Assembly (NCBI GenBank): GCA_020401865.1
Contig: JADCAS010000004.1
Span: 124,001-188,000 of the forward strand
Direction of reading: 5' to 3'
Length of the DNA: 64,000 nucleotides
DNA from: Phenylobacterium sp.
GTDB taxonomy: Bacteria > Pseudomonadota > Alphaproteobacteria > Caulobacterales > Caulobacteraceae
The notes below the pieces were generated by a model, which was not told the origin of the DNA, made no database searches, and saw nothing but the letters and a program-made list of their open reading frames with translations. The position numbers were made by a program, and so were the translations under genes. How positions within the stretch are numbered: the stretch's first letter is position 1; each line of letters begins with the position of its first letter. This document shows positions 9,655 to 19,486 of the stretch, piece by piece.

Positions 9655-10827
9655 ATGAACCCGCGCGCCCTGGTCCTGACCCTGTCCGCCTTCGCCTTCG
9701 GGTCGACCGCCTTCATCTTCGCGGGCGTCCTGGAGACCATGGCGCAGGACCTGGGGGTCACGACGGCGGTGGCCGGCCAGCTGCAGACCTCCTACGTCCT
9801 GGTCTCCGCCCTCCTGGGCCCACCCCTGGCCTGGCTGCTGGGCCGGGCGGACCGCAAGGTGGTGCTGGTCGCCGCCCTTGGCTTTGGGACGCTGGCCAAC
9901 CTGGCCTGCGCAGTAGCGCCAGGGTTTCAGTCCCTCCTTGCCCTGAGAACCCTCGTCGGGCTGGCGGCCGCCATCGCTGGGCCTTCGGCGAGCGTCGCCG
10001 CCGCCGCGCTGGCGCCGCCCGAACGCCGGGGATCAGCGGTGGCCATGGTGATGGGCGGCATGACCGTGGCCTTTGTCATCGGCATTCCCCTGGGCAGTTT
10101 CGTCGGCGCGCACTTCGGCTGGCGGTCCACCTTCATCCTCGCCGGAGCCCTGACCGCCATCGCCTTCGCCGGGGTCGTCACCCTGATGCCCTCCGTTCGG
10201 CCGCAGCCCCCTTCGATGGGCGGGAGGATCGATCTGACGCCGCTTCTGCCGCTCTACGCCGGCGGCTTCCTGTGCTTCGCCGCCAACATGACGGTGAACC
10301 TGTTCATCGCCCCGGTGGTCCGGGTCGGGGCCGGAGTCACCGGCGCGGGAGTGGGCCTGTTCCAGATGGTGATCGGGCTGGGTTCGATCGTCGGCCTCTT
10401 CCTCGGCGGCCGGGCGGGGGACCGGGGCGAGGGCCGGGAGTGGCTGGTTTTCTGCTTCTTCGGCCAGCTGACGGCCATGAGCCTCCACGTGGCCGCCACG
10501 AGCCATCTGACCCCTCCGGGTCTGCCCAGCCAGATATTGGTGGCGCTGGCCATCTTCGTCGCCTCGACCTCCCTCTTCTCGCTGATGCCGGTGCTGTCGT
10601 CGCGGATCATCCAGACAAGCCAGGGGGCGCCCCTCGCCATGGCGGTCAACGGCTCGGTCAACTCCATGGGTCAGGCTCTGGGATCGGCCGTCGGCGGTTT
10701 CGCCCTCGCTACGGTGGGGGTTCCGGGCATTCCCCTCTCGGCGATCTGCATCTCGGTCGCGGGGCTGGTCATGACGGCCCTGCTCATCCCGCGGCGGACA
10801 TCCCCAGCGCCCGTCGGGCCGCCTTGA
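9655..10827 (+). CDS. Major facilitator superfamily exporter (AraJ-like)
   Basis: A 390-residue transporter with about twelve predicted membrane helices. The motif-A-like loop between helices 2 and 3 reads GRADRKVVL, and a helix-5 region GGMTVAFVIGIPLGSFVG resembles the antiporter motif C of drug and sugar efflux (DHA1/AraJ) proteins. It probably exports small molecules by proton exchange; the substrate cannot be predicted. The last 44 bases overlap the 3' end of mutY on the other strand, an unusually deep convergent overlap, with both proteins retaining full family length. Confidence 0.88.
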   Translation: MNPRALVLTLSAFAFGSTAFIFAGVLETMAQDLGVTTAVAGQLQTSYVLVSALLGPPLAWLLGRADRKVVLVAALGFGTLANLACAVAPGFQSLLALRTLVGLAAAIAGPSASVAAAALAPPERRGSAVAMVMGGMTVAFVIGIPLGSFVGAHFGWRSTFILAGALTAIAFAGVVTLMPSVRPQPPSMGGRIDLTPLLPLYAGGFLCFAANMTVNLFIAPVVRVGAGVTGAGVGLFQMVIGLGSIVGLFLGGRAGDRGEGREWLVFCFFGQLTAMSLHVAATSHLTPPGLPSQILVALAIFVASTSLFSLMPVLSSRIIQTSQGAPLAMAVNGSVNSMGQALGSAVGGFALATVGVPGIPLSAICISVAGLVMTALLIPRRTSPAPVGPP

Positions 10828-11830
10828 GGAAGACGCTGGGCAGGTCGCCCAGCGAGCCTTCCGCCAGCCACTCCAAAGCCGGCGCGTCGCCATCGGCCAT
10901 CAGCACCCTCAGGGTCAGGCGGAAGTGGGTGAAGACGTGATCCACCGAGCCGACCTCGCGCCAGTCCAGGTCTGCAGGCGCAGCAGCGGCGATTTCAGCG
11001 GTCCCGGGGCCCCCCGCCGTCCAGGCCGTCCCCGGCAAGCCCAGCATGCCGCCCAGCAGGCCGCGGGGCGGTCGCCGCACGACGGCGATCCGTCCCCCCT
11101 GACGCAGCACGAAGGCGACGCCGGCGCGATCGGGCCGGGCGTCTCGCGCCGTCTTTCGCGGCCAGCCCTCCGGAGCGCCCGAGGCGCGCGCGGCGCAGGC
11201 GTCAGCGGCCGGGCAGAGATCGCATCGCGGCGAACGCGGCCGGCAGATCGTCGCGCCGAGGTCCATTAAGGCCTGCGCCCAGTCGCCGGGGGCGGCGCCA
11301 TCCACGAGACCTGCGGCGAGGTCCCGCAGCTGGGCCCGCGCCGCCGGCAGGGGCGTCTCCACCGCGAAAAGCCGGGACATGACCCGCTCGACATTGCCGT
11401 CCACCACGTTGGCGGGGCGGTCGAAGGCGATCGCGGCCACCGCCGCCGCCGTGTAGGGGCCCACCCCGGGCAGGCTGAGCAGGGCCGCCTCCGTATCCGG
11501 GAACCGACCGGCGAACCGGTCCCGGACGGCCCGGGCGCACGCCAGCAGGTTCCGCGCCCGGGCGTAGTAGCCCAGGCCCGCCCAGGCGGCCATGACCTCT
11601 GCGTCCTCCGCATCCGCGAGGGCCGTGACAGTGGGCCAGCGCCGCAGGAAGGCCTCGTAGTAGGGGGCGGCGTGAACCACGGTGGTCTGCTGGAGCATCA
11701 CCTCGGAGAGCCAGACCCGGTAGGGGTCCGGGGTGACGGCGCCGTCACCCGGCGGTCGCCGCCAGGGCAGGGTCCGGGCGTTGGCGTGGTACCAGTCGCG
11801 GATGCGCGCCTGAAGGCGGTCTGGAGTCAT
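10784..11830 (-). CDS. mutY: A/G-specific adenine DNA glycosylase
   Basis: Removes adenine mispaired with 8-oxoguanine. The 348-residue protein has the catalytic glutamate in WLSEVMLQQTTV, the helix-hairpin-helix LPGVGPYTAAAVAAIAF with the following catalytic aspartate in VVDGNVERV, and a 4Fe-4S cluster motif C-x6-C-x2-C-x5-C around residues 192-208. The C-terminal third is the NUDIX-like 8-oxoG recognition domain (VVRRPPRGLLGGMLGLPG). It is divergent from the DciA-like gene. Its 3' end overlaps the MFS gene by 44 bases. Confidence 0.95.
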   Translation of the reverse strand: MTPDRLQARIRDWYHANARTLPWRRPPGDGAVTPDPYRVWLSEVMLQQTTVVHAAPYYEAFLRRWPTVTALADAEDAEVMAAWAGLGYYARARNLLACARAVRDRFAGRFPDTEAALLSLPGVGPYTAAAVAAIAFDRPANVVDGNVERVMSRLFAVETPLPAARAQLRDLAAGLVDGAAPGDWAQALMDLGATICRPRSPRCDLCPAADACAARASGAPEGWPRKTARDARPDRAGVAFVLRQGGRIAVVRRPPRGLLGGMLGLPGTAWTAGGPGTAEIAAAAPADLDWREVGSVDHVFTHFRLTLRVLMADGDAPALEWLAEGSLGDLPSVFLKAARRALGMSAAG

Positions 11831-11926
11831 GGGGCGAGACTACGAGGTTTCACCGCGAGGCGGAAAGCACCGGCTTCGCCCGACCGGGACTCGCTCCCCC
11901 CGCGCCTCCCGCTATAGACTAGGAAC

Positions 11927-12487
11927 ATGCCGAGCCGGAGACTGCCCACCCTCGTCGAAGCCGCGGAGATCCTCGCCCGCCGCCGGACCCGCCCGGCGCG
12001 CCGGCCGGCGCCTCCTGCGGGTCGCAGCCTGACTCCCCTTCTGAAGGCGCTGGACGAGCGGTTCGGACAGGGTCCCGGCGCGCTGCAGGCCCGGTGGCCA
12101 GACATCGTCGGCGCGGACCTCGCTCGCCGGACCGAGCCGGTGAAGCTGTCCTCGCCGCGGGGCGGCGCGCCGGGCGTCCTCGAAATCCGGGTCGCGGGCC
12201 CTTCCGCGACCCTGATCCAGCACCGGAGCGCCGAGATCCTGGAGCGGGTCAACCTGTTCCTCGGGGCGGGATCTGCGGGAAGGCTAAGGGTGGTTCAGGG
12301 GCCCCTGCGCCTGCGTCCCGTCCAGGCGCCCGCTCAGCTGGCAGGTCGGCGCCGTCCGCCGCCTCTGGACGCCGCCGTCGAGGCCGACCTCGCCCGCGAG
12401 GCGGAGCCGGCCAGAACCGATCGCCTGCGGCGCGCCCTGGTGGCCCTTGGCCGGTCCGTCCACAGAAACCCGCCCGGCAGTCCGTGA
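11927..12487 (+). CDS. DUF721 (DciA-like) protein
   Basis: A 186-residue protein with a DUF721 domain (FGQGPGALQARWPDIVG...LEIRVAGPSATLIQHRS) in the middle. DUF721/DciA proteins interact with the replicative helicase DnaB and help load it in bacteria that lack DnaC. A basic, low-complexity N-terminus (RRRTRPARRPAPP) and a charged C-terminal tail flank the domain. It sits immediately before the DsbA-like and smc genes, as in other Caulobacterales, which links it to chromosome replication and maintenance by context. No helicase-loading data exist for this copy, so the symbol is left empty. Confidence 0.8.
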   Translation: MPSRRLPTLVEAAEILARRRTRPARRPAPPAGRSLTPLLKALDERFGQGPGALQARWPDIVGADLARRTEPVKLSSPRGGAPGVLEIRVAGPSATLIQHRSAEILERVNLFLGAGSAGRLRVVQGPLRLRPVQAPAQLAGRRRPPPLDAAVEADLAREAEPARTDRLRRALVALGRSVHRNPPGSP

Positions 12488-12562
12488 CAGACCCTTGGCC
12501 CACCGTCCCCGACGACCGAGAATCGCATTCTAATCTCCCTTCAACCCCTTCCCGGAGGCGAC

Positions 12563-13168
12563 ATGTCCCGCTTCAGCCCCCTCGCCCTGGTCGCCCTGGC
12601 CGGCGCCCTCCTGCTCGCGGCCTGCAGCCAGGGCCCCGCTCCGTCCGCCGACGACATGACCCTCGGGGATCCCAAGGCGCCCCTGAAGATGGTGGAGTAC
12701 GCCTCGGCCAGCTGCGTCCATTGCGCGACCTTCAACAACGAAGTCTTCCCCGCCTTCAAGGAGAAGTACATCGACACCGGCAAGGTGCACTACACCCTGA
12801 AGGAGTTCCTCACCCCGCCGAACGAGCTGGCGGCCGCGGGTTTCCTGACCGCCCGCTGCGCCGGCAAGGACAAGTACTTCACCGTCCTGGACGCCATCTT
12901 CCGCGGCCAGCAGGAGATCTTTCAGACCGGCGACATGCGCGGCGTCCTACTCCGCGTCGCCCAGTCGGCAGGCCTGACCGAGGCCCAGTTCAACGCCTGC
13001 ATCACCGATGAAGCCGCCCTCAAGGCTCTGAACGAACGGGTCGAGCGGGCGGTGAAGCAGGACCGGATCACCAGTACGCCGGCCTTCTTCATCAACGGCA
13101 AATCCATCGGGTCCGGCGAAATCTCCCTTGAGGCCCTCGAGAAGGCCGTCGCAGACGCCTCGAAGTAG
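12563..13168 (+). CDS. DsbA-family thiol:disulfide interchange lipoprotein
   Basis: A periplasmic thioredoxin-fold protein of 201 residues. The signal peptide ends in a lipobox (LLAAC, Cys21), so it should be lipid-anchored. The mature part carries the active site C51-V-H-C54 and the cis-proline loop STPAFFINGK, both required for disulfide exchange. The family resembles DsbA/DsbG-like proteins of alphaproteobacteria (thioredoxin_4), which form or isomerise disulfides in exported proteins. It lies 18 bases upstream of smc and is probably co-transcribed with it, although the functions look unrelated. Confidence 0.9.
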   Translation: MSRFSPLALVALAGALLLAACSQGPAPSADDMTLGDPKAPLKMVEYASASCVHCATFNNEVFPAFKEKYIDTGKVHYTLKEFLTPPNELAAAGFLTARCAGKDKYFTVLDAIFRGQQEIFQTGDMRGVLLRVAQSAGLTEAQFNACITDEAALKALNERVERAVKQDRITSTPAFFINGKSIGSGEISLEALEKAVADASK

Positions 13169-13186
13169 GCGGGACCGGGAGGACAG

Positions 13187-16100
13187 GTGCAGTTCCAGCG
13201 ACTCAGGCTCTCCGGCTTCAAGTCCTTCGTCGATGCGACGGAACTGCGCATCGAGCCTGGAATCACGGGCATCGTTGGTCCGAACGGCTGCGGAAAGTCC
13301 AACCTGCTGGAGGCCCTGCGCTGGGTGATGGGGGCCAATTCCGCCAAGGCCATGCGGGCCGGCGGCATGGACGACGTGATCTTCGCCGGGTCCGGCGGCC
13401 GGACATCCCGCAACCACGCCGAAGTCGTCCTGACCATCGACAACGCCGAGCGGCGGGCGCCGGCGGCCTACAATGATAGCCCGATCCTCGAGGTGGTCCG
13501 CCGGATCGACCGGGGCGAAGGCTCTACCTACCGGATCAATGGACGCGAGGTTCGCGCCCGGGACGTTCAGTTGTTGTTCGCGGACGCCTCGACCGGGTCC
13601 AACTCCCCGGCTCTTGTGCGGCAGGGGCAGATCTCCGAACTGATCGCGGCCAAGCCGCAGAACCGCCGGATGATCCTGGAGGAGGCGGCCGGGGTTTCGG
13701 GCCTGCATTCGCGCCGTCACGAGGCGGAGCTTCGTCTCAGGGCCGCCGAGACCAACCTGGCCCGCCTGGACGACATCGCCCGGGAGCTGGACTCCGCCCT
13801 GAACCGCCTGCGGCGGGAGGCCCGGAACGCAGAGCGCTATCGGCGCCTGTCCGGCGAGATCCGCACCCTGCAGGCCGCCGTCCTGCACGCCCGGTGGGCC
13901 GAGGCGGGAGAGGCCGTCCGACGGCTGACCGAGGAAGCAGAGGAAGCGGCTCGCGGCGTCGAGAACACGGCCCGGGCCGCCGCCGGCGCCAGCGCCCGCT
14001 CCGCAAGGGCTGAGGCCGCCATGGTTCCGCTTCGGGAAGCCGAGACGGTTGCGGCGGCGATCCTCAACAAGCTGGCCATCGACCGGGACCGGCTGGAACG
14101 CGAGGCGGAGGCTCTGGCCGACGAGGTCCGCCGCCTCACCGCAGAGATCGCCCGGATCGAGGCCGACCGCGCCCGGGAGACCCAGTCCGCCGCCGACGCC
14201 GACGCCGCCCTCGCGCGGCTGGCCGCCGAGATCGCCCGTCTGGAGGGCGAAATCGCCGCGGCCCCCTCCCGCGGCCCGGAGCTGGAGGCCGGCCTCCGCC
14301 AGGCCGAAGCCGAGCGCAATCGTCTCCAGGGCGAGGTGGAGGCCCTGGCCGCCCAGGTCGCCGCCGAGGCCGCCCAGCGACGGGCGGCGGAGACCCGGGC
14401 CGAGGAGGCCCGCAGCCGGGTATCCCGGACCCGAAGGGCCCTGGACCAGGCCGTCCGCGAGCGTGAGGCCCTTGGGGGCGCCGAGGCCCCGGAGGCCCGC
14501 GCCGCATCGGACGCCCTCGAAGCAGCCGAGGCGGAGCTGTCCGCCGCGCGTGCAGCCCTTGACGCCGCCGAGGCCTCCCGGGCCGCCGCCGCCCTGGCTG
14601 AGGGCGCCGCCCAGGACAACGCCCGGGAAGTCCGCGCCCGGCTCGACGCTGCGGAGGCCGAGGCCCGGGGTCTTGCCCGGCTGCTCCAGGACCGAAGCGA
14701 GGACGGCTACCCGCCGGCGGTCGATAGCATCACCCCTGAGCGTGGCCTCGAGGCCGCCCTCGCCGCCGCCCTCGGCGACGACCTCGACGCAGCCCTGGAC
14801 CCGAGGGCCCCGGTCTTCTGGAACGGCGCCTCCCCTCCCCTGGCCGCTCTGCCGCCGGGCGCCGAGCCCCTGGCGGACCGGGTCAAGGCGCCGGGCGCCC
14901 TCGCCGCCCGCCTCGCCCTTGTGGGCCTGGTCGACCGGCGCGAGGGGGATCGCCTGGCCGCCAGCCTCGCGCCCGGGGTCCGCCTGGTCTCCAGGGAAGG
15001 CGACCTCTGGCGCTGGGACGGCTTCGTCGCGCGGGCGGACGCCCCCCGGGCCGCAGCCGTGCGCATGGCGCAGCGCGGACGGATGGCGGAGCTTGAGACC
15101 CTGCTGGCCGGTCTTCGTCCTGAGGCCGAAACTGCGGGCGCAGCCCTGGCCGCCGCGTCCGCCGCCCTTTCGGACGCCGACGCTGAGGTCCGGGAGGCCC
15201 GTCGCCGGCCTGCAGCGGCAGAGCAGGCCGTGGCCCAGGCCCGGCAGGCGCGGGAGCGTCACGACCGGGAGGCCACCCGGCGCGAAGCCCAGAAGCAGTC
15301 CCTGGACGACCTGATCGGGCGCTTTCAGGCCGAGATGTCGGAGACCCAGGCGGCGCTCGACGCCGCTGAGGCCGAGGTGGCGTCCGCCGGACAGGCCAGC
15401 GAGTCCGCCACCCGGCTGGAGGCCGCCCGCGCCCTGACCGGCCCGGCCGTTGAGGCCGCCGCCCAGGCCCGGGCCACCCTCGACGCCGAGGTGCGCGAGC
15501 GCGACGGACGCGCCCGCCAGCTCGAAAGGACCCGGGCTGACCGGGACGACTGGAGCCGTCGCGCAACCGCCGCCGCCCAGCGCCTGGAGCGCCTTGCGCT
15601 GGAGCGGTCGCAGGCGGTCGCCGCCCTCGATATCGCCCGGGAAAAGCCCTCCACCCACGCCGACCGACTGCAGGCCCTGCTGAGCGAGCTGAGCCAGGCC
15701 GAGGCGCGCCGGGCCGCCACCTCCGACGCCCTGGCGGCCGCCGAGACCGAGCGGGCCGAGGCGACCCGGGAGGTGCGCGCCGCAGAGACCGCCGCCTCGG
15801 AGGTGCGCGAGCGGCGGGCCGGGCTCGACGCACGGCTCGAAGCCGCCCGCGAGCGGCTGGCGGAGATCGGCGGCCAGATCCGCGAGACCGCCCGTGTCGA
15901 ACCCGAGGACCTGGCGCGGTCCCTGGCGGACGAGGCGGTCGCCATCCCGGCCGAGGCCGGCGGCGTCGAGGCCCATCTCTACAATCTCGAGCGCCAGCGC
16001 GAAGCCCTGGGCGCGGTGAACCTGAGGGCCGAGGAAGAGGCGCGGGAGTACGCCGAGCGTCTGGACACCCTGCGCACAGAGCAGGCCGACCTGTCGGGCG

Positions 16101-16630
16101 CCATCGGCAAGCTGCGCCAGGGCATAGACGAGCTGAACGGCGAGGGCCGCGAGCGCCTGCTGGCCGCCTTCGATATCATCAACGGACACTTCCAGGCCCT
16201 GTTCCAGGCCCTGTTCGAAGGCGGACAGGCCGAGCTGAGGCTGGTGGAATCCGACGATCCGCTGGAAGCCGGCCTGGAGATCTTCGCCTGCCCCCCCGGC
16301 AAGCGCATGGCGGCCATGAGCCTGATGAGCGGCGGAGAGCAGGCCCTGACCGCCTGCGCCCTGATCTTCGCGGTCTTCCTGGCCAATCCCGCCCCCATCT
16401 GCGTGCTGGACGAGGTGGACGCGCCGCTCGACGACGCCAATGTCGACCGCTTCTGCAACATGCTGGACGAGATGCGCCGGCGCACCCGGACCCGCTTCAT
16501 CGCCATCACCCACAACCCCGTCACCATGGCGCGGATGGACCGCCTGTTCGGGGTGACCATGGCCGAACGGGGCGTCTCGCAGCTGGTTTCCGTAGACCTT
16601 CGGCAGGCGGAGGCCCTGGCGGCGGAGTAG
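13187..16630 (+). CDS. smc: Chromosome segregation ATPase SMC
   Basis: Condensin core subunit that extrudes DNA loops and aids origin segregation. The 1147-residue protein has the N-terminal Walker A (GPNGCGKSN, residues 31-39), long Ala/Glu/Arg-rich coiled coils (about 165-490 and 640-960), a central hinge (about 500-640), then the ABC signature LMSGGEQAL near 1045 and Walker [13 protein letters not shown] near 1072. The start is GTG 13187 with GGAGG upstream. ScpA and ScpB partners are not in the window. The biased alanine-rich coding produces long spurious frames on the other strand. Confidence 0.97.
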   Translation: MQFQRLRLSGFKSFVDATELRIEPGITGIVGPNGCGKSNLLEALRWVMGANSAKAMRAGGMDDVIFAGSGGRTSRNHAEVVLTIDNAERRAPAAYNDSPILEVVRRIDRGEGSTYRINGREVRARDVQLLFADASTGSNSPALVRQGQISELIAAKPQNRRMILEEAAGVSGLHSRRHEAELRLRAAETNLARLDDIARELDSALNRLRREARNAERYRRLSGEIRTLQAAVLHARWAEAGEAVRRLTEEAEEAARGVENTARAAAGASARSARAEAAMVPLREAETVAAAILNKLAIDRDRLEREAEALADEVRRLTAEIARIEADRARETQSAADADAALARLAAEIARLEGEIAAAPSRGPELEAGLRQAEAERNRLQGEVEALAAQVAAEAAQRRAAETRAEEARSRVSRTRRALDQAVREREALGGAEAPEARAASDALEAAEAELSAARAALDAAEASRAAAALAEGAAQDNAREVRARLDAAEAEARGLARLLQDRSEDGYPPAVDSITPERGLEAALAAALGDDLDAALDPRAPVFWNGASPPLAALPPGAEPLADRVKAPGALAARLALVGLVDRREGDRLAASLAPGVRLVSREGDLWRWDGFVARADAPRAAAVRMAQRGRMAELETLLAGLRPEAETAGAALAAASAALSDADAEVREARRRPAAAEQAVAQARQARERHDREATRREAQKQSLDDLIGRFQAEMSETQAALDAAEAEVASAGQASESATRLEAARALTGPAVEAAAQARATLDAEVRERDGRARQLERTRADRDDWSRRATAAAQRLERLALERSQAVAALDIAREKPSTHADRLQALLSELSQAEARRAATSDALAAAETERAEATREVRAAETAASEVRERRAGLDARLEAARERLAEIGGQIRETARVEPEDLARSLADEAVAIPAEAGGVEAHLYNLERQREALGAVNLRAEEEAREYAERLDTLRTEQADLSGAIGKLRQGIDELNGEGRERLLAAFDIINGHFQALFQALFEGGQAELRLVESDDPLEAGLEIFACPPGKRMAAMSLMSGGEQALTACALIFAVFLANPAPICVLDEVDAPLDDANVDRFCNMLDEMRRRTRTRFIAITHNPVTMARMDRLFGVTMAERGVSQLVSVDLRQAEALAAE

Positions 16631-16689
16631 GCGTCAGGCCGGAATCCCCGGATGGCCGGGCGGACCGGCCCCTCCGGGCTCTCTGAAGC

Positions 16690-16765
16690 CATTCTTTTCT
16701 TTTTAAATCAATAAGTTAAAAGGCGCCCGCCCAGCCTTGACGCACTGCAACCGCTTCTATAGGTT
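16690..16765 (+). promoter_or_regulatory. Probable promoter of the F0 ATP synthase operon
   Basis: An AT-rich tract at 16690-16720 stands out in this GC-rich sequence and could act as an UP element. It is followed by TTGACG at 16737-16742, which matches the Caulobacter housekeeping -35 (TTGACG), and a TATAGG at 16758-16763, with 15 bases between. The atpI start is 60 bases further on. A hairpin GGCCGG-N5-CCGGCC at 16654-16670 just upstream may help end smc transcription, but it has no adjacent T-run. Confidence 0.55.
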
Positions 16766-16825
16766 CCGGCCCGAAATCCAGCCCGGGGTTCTGGCTTCCG
16801 CCAGGACCGTCAGACCGTGTGACCC

Positions 16826-17182
16826 ATGCCAGGATCGGATCCCTCGAGGGAAGAGGCCATTCGTCGTCTAGACGAGCAGGCCGCGGCCCTGGAGGCGCGA
16901 ACGACGCGGGACATCCCGGATCACGGCGCTCAGGCGTCGGGCTACGGATACCGCATCATGGCCCTTCTTCTTGGCGGGGTCTTTGTCGGGGTGGGGCTCG
17001 GTGCGGCGGTCGACGTCTTGGTCGGTTCGGCGCCCTGGGGGATGATCGTCGGGGTCCTGGGGGGCTTCGTCATCTCGATCTGGATGGCCGTTCGATCGGC
17101 CAGGATTTACAGCGCCGTGGCGGCGCGGGATTGGGGTCCTCCGCGGGACCTGCCCGATGACGCCTCGGACGACGACGATTGA
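16826..17182 (+). CDS. atpI: ATP synthase assembly/accessory protein AtpI
   Basis: A 118-residue membrane protein at the head of the F0 operon. It has a charged N-terminal 45 residues, then two hydrophobic helices (YRIMALLLGGVFVGVGLGAAV and WGMIVGVLGGFVISIWMAV). AtpI proteins assist c-ring assembly and possibly Mg2+ supply, and are not part of the finished enzyme. It is followed by atpB after 16 bases. The start ATG 16826 sits 60 bases after the predicted promoter. Confidence 0.88.
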   Translation: MPGSDPSREEAIRRLDEQAAALEARTTRDIPDHGAQASGYGYRIMALLLGGVFVGVGLGAAVDVLVGSAPWGMIVGVLGGFVISIWMAVRSARIYSAVAARDWGPPRDLPDDASDDDD

Positions 17183-17198
17183 AGGAGCTCGAGGCGGC

Positions 17199-17966
17199 AT
17201 GGCCAGCCCGATGGAACAGTTCGAGATCCACAAGGGCCTCCAGCTCCCCACCGTGGAGTTGCCCGGCGGCATCCTCATCGACCTGTCGCTGAACAACTCG
17301 ATCATGGCCATGCTGATCGCGGCGGGCCTGATCATCGCCTTCTTCGCCGTCGCCACCAGCCGTGCAGCGGTGGTTCCGGGCCGAACGCAGCTGATCGCCG
17401 AGGGCCTGTTCAGCTATATCGACGACATGGCCGAGGGGATTATCGGCCACGAGTCGCGCAAGTTCTTCCCCTATATCTTCTCGATCTTCCTGTTCGTCCT
17501 GTCGATGAACATGCTGGGAATGTTCCTGTCCTTCACCGCAACCTCGCAGTTGGCGGTGACAGTCACCCTCGCCCTGATGACCTTCGCGATCGTTCTGGTG
17601 GTGGGCTTCGCCCGGAACGGCCACAGAATGTACAAGCTCTTCGTACCATCGGGCGTGCCCTGGTACATGCTGATCCTGGTCACCCCGATCGAGCTGATCT
17701 CCTTCTTCCTGAGGCCCGTCACCCTCGCCCTGCGTCTGTTCGGCAACATGCTGGGGGGCCACGTCGCCCTGAAGGTCTTTGCCGGCTTCATCCCCGCCCT
17801 GGCGACCTTGGGCGCAGTGGGGGTTGCGGGCGCGATCCTGCCGTTGGCTGGCGTGGTCGCCCTGACCGCCCTGGAATTCCTCGTGGCCTTCCTTCAGGCC
17901 TTCGTCTTCGCGGTTCTGACCTGCGTCTACCTGAACGACGTGGTCAACCTCGGCGATCATCACTGA
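17199..17966 (+). CDS. atpB: F0F1 ATP synthase subunit a
   Basis: The stator half-channel subunit that passes protons to the c-ring. The 255-residue polytopic protein carries the essential arginine in LALRLFGNMLGGH (around residue 178) and the conserved C-terminal helix EFLVAFLQAFVFAVLTCVY. An in-frame extension reaches back to 17157, but ATG 17199 (MASPMEQFEIH) follows GAAGGAG and matches the family N-terminus. It belongs to the atpI-B-E-b'-b operon typical of alphaproteobacteria, where F0 genes are separate from the F1 operon. Confidence 0.97.
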   Translation: MASPMEQFEIHKGLQLPTVELPGGILIDLSLNNSIMAMLIAAGLIIAFFAVATSRAAVVPGRTQLIAEGLFSYIDDMAEGIIGHESRKFFPYIFSIFLFVLSMNMLGMFLSFTATSQLAVTVTLALMTFAIVLVVGFARNGHRMYKLFVPSGVPWYMLILVTPIELISFFLRPVTLALRLFGNMLGGHVALKVFAGFIPALATLGAVGVAGAILPLAGVVALTALEFLVAFLQAFVFAVLTCVYLNDVVNLGDHH

Positions 17967-18017
17967 TCTCCGGGTCCATCCTTCACCCCTTTCCAACACT
18001 TAAGCAGGACCAAAATC

Positions 18018-18242
18018 ATGGAAGCGGAAGCGGCTAAGTTCATCGGCGCGGGTCTGGCGACCCTCGGCATGATCGGCGCGGGCATCGGCGTCGGCACCAT
18101 CTTCGGGCACTTCCTTGCGGGCGCGACCCGTAACCCGTCGGCGGCCGGTGGTCAGTTCACCAACCTTATCCTCGGCGCCGCCCTGACCGAAGCGCTGGGC
18201 ATCCTGGCCTTCGTTCTGGGCCTGCTGATCCTGTTCAGCTGA
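18018..18242 (+). CDS. atpE: F0F1 ATP synthase subunit c
   Basis: The proton-translocating ring subunit. At 74 residues it has two helices joined by the polar loop ATRNPSA; the proton-carrying carboxylate is Glu58 in [13 protein letters not shown]. The glycine-rich first helix ([17 protein letters not shown]) provides ring packing. It is placed between subunits a and b' as expected. Confidence 0.97.
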   Translation: MEAEAAKFIGAGLATLGMIGAGIGVGTIFGHFLAGATRNPSAAGGQFTNLILGAALTEALGILAFVLGLLILFS

Positions 18243-18320
18243 CTTCAACTGATCCTGCGTCGCCCCTGCCCCGGCTCAGGCCGGGGCGGCGGCTCCGCAT
18301 CCTGAGGACGTCGTAGCCAG

Positions 18321-18902
18321 ATGGCCGCCGAAGACACCCTGACCGCCCCCGGCGCTGCGCCTGCAGCCCTGGAAGGCGCGCATGCCGGAACCGCGCCCGC
18401 CGAACACGGCGGCGGCGGCGGCCTGCCCCAGTTTGAACTCCAGTACTGGGGCGGCCAGATCGTCTGGCTGCTTCTGATCTTCGGCGTCCTCTACGTCCTG
18501 ATGTCGCGGGTCTTCATCCCGCGCCTGCGGAGGGTGAAGGACACCCGGGCCGAAACCATCGCCTCCGCGGTGGCCGAGGCCCGCCGGGTCCAGGATGAAG
18601 CGGACGCCCAGGCGAGCGCCGCACGGGCCGAGATCGAACAGGCCCGGACCCGCGCCCGCGCCGTGGCGGCTGAAGCCAAGGCCAAGGCGAACGCCGAGTT
18701 CGCCGCCCGCCAGGCCGAGGCCGACGCGCGCATCGCCGAGGACCTCGCCGCCGCCGAGACCCGTATCCGGACCCTTCGCGATTCGGCCATGGCCAGCGTC
18801 GGTGACATTGCGGTGGACACTGCGGGTGCGATGGTGGAGCGCCTGACCGGGACCGCGGCCTCCGCCGCCGACCTGCGGGCCGCCGCCCAGGGAGCCGCCT
18901 GA
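18321..18902 (+). CDS. atpF': F0F1 ATP synthase subunit b' (second b-type stator)
   Basis: One of the two non-identical b subunits of the peripheral stalk found in alphaproteobacteria and plastids. The 193-residue protein has a flexible Ala/Gly-rich N-terminus, one membrane helix (GGQIVWLLLIFGVLYVLM, about residues 43-62), then a long Ala/Glu/Arg coiled coil. Its stop shares one base with the atpF start (TGATG), so the two stalk subunits are translationally coupled for equal amounts. Confidence 0.93.
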   Translation: MAAEDTLTAPGAAPAALEGAHAGTAPAEHGGGGGLPQFELQYWGGQIVWLLLIFGVLYVLMSRVFIPRLRRVKDTRAETIASAVAEARRVQDEADAQASAARAEIEQARTRARAVAAEAKAKANAEFAARQAEADARIAEDLAAAETRIRTLRDSAMASVGDIAVDTAGAMVERLTGTAASAADLRAAAQGAA

Positions 18903-19414
18903 TGAACCCCTTCCATATCTCGTTCGATCCAAGCAAGCCGGAAACCTGGATCGCCGCCGGCCTGCTTATCTTCCTGGGCATCGTGGTCTTCGTGGCCAAG
19001 GCGCCGCAGATGATCGCCGGCCGCCTCGACGCCCAGCGGGACGCCATCCAGAACGACCTGGACGAGGCCGCCCGGATCCGGACCGAAGCCGAGCGTCTCC
19101 TGGCGGAGCTTAAGGCCGAACGCGCCGAGGCCGAGAGGCAGGTCCGCGACATGCTGGCCGCCGCCGAGGAACAGGCCCGGGCTTACGAAGCCGACGCCAA
19201 GGCGCGCCTGGATGAGTCCCTCGCCCGTCGGCAGCAGCTGGCCGAACGCAAGATCGCCAACGCCGAGGCCCAGGCCGAGGCCGAGGTGCGCGCTGCCGCC
19301 GTGGATCTCGCCGCCCGCATGACCGAGCAGGTCCTCGCCGGCCGCCTCGCCGCGACCAAGTCCGATCCCCTGGTGGACCGGGCCATCCCGCTGATCGCTG
19401 AAAAGCTCGGCTGA
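18902..19414 (+). CDS. atpF: F0F1 ATP synthase subunit b
   Basis: Peripheral stalk subunit, 170 residues: an N-terminal membrane helix (WIAAGLLIFLGIVVFVA) followed by a continuous coiled coil rich in Ala, Glu and Arg that contacts subunit delta. It is the last gene of the F0 operon. The next gene is convergent, and the 72 bases between the stops show no strong terminator. Confidence 0.95.
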   Translation: MNPFHISFDPSKPETWIAAGLLIFLGIVVFVAKAPQMIAGRLDAQRDAIQNDLDEAARIRTEAERLLAELKAERAEAERQVRDMLAAAEEQARAYEADAKARLDESLARRQQLAERKIANAEAQAEAEVRAAAVDLAARMTEQVLAGRLAATKSDPLVDRAIPLIAEKLG

Positions 19415-19486
19415 CCCCTGCCTCCGCGCAATTGCTTTCCCGGAGGGAGAGTTGCCGGCGGCGCCCGGTCTTGATGCGAAACCGTC

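Noticed and set aside
12947..16513. Long antisense frame of about 1188 codons opposite smc
   Set aside because: High-GC, alanine-rich coiled-coil coding on the plus strand leaves the opposite frame open. The product is low-complexity, and the plus-strand gene has all SMC motifs.
16703..16719. TTAA-N9-TTAA before the ATP synthase operon as a CtrA site
   Set aside because: The spacing is nine bases instead of seven, and the tract is simply AT-rich. A UP-element role is more natural.
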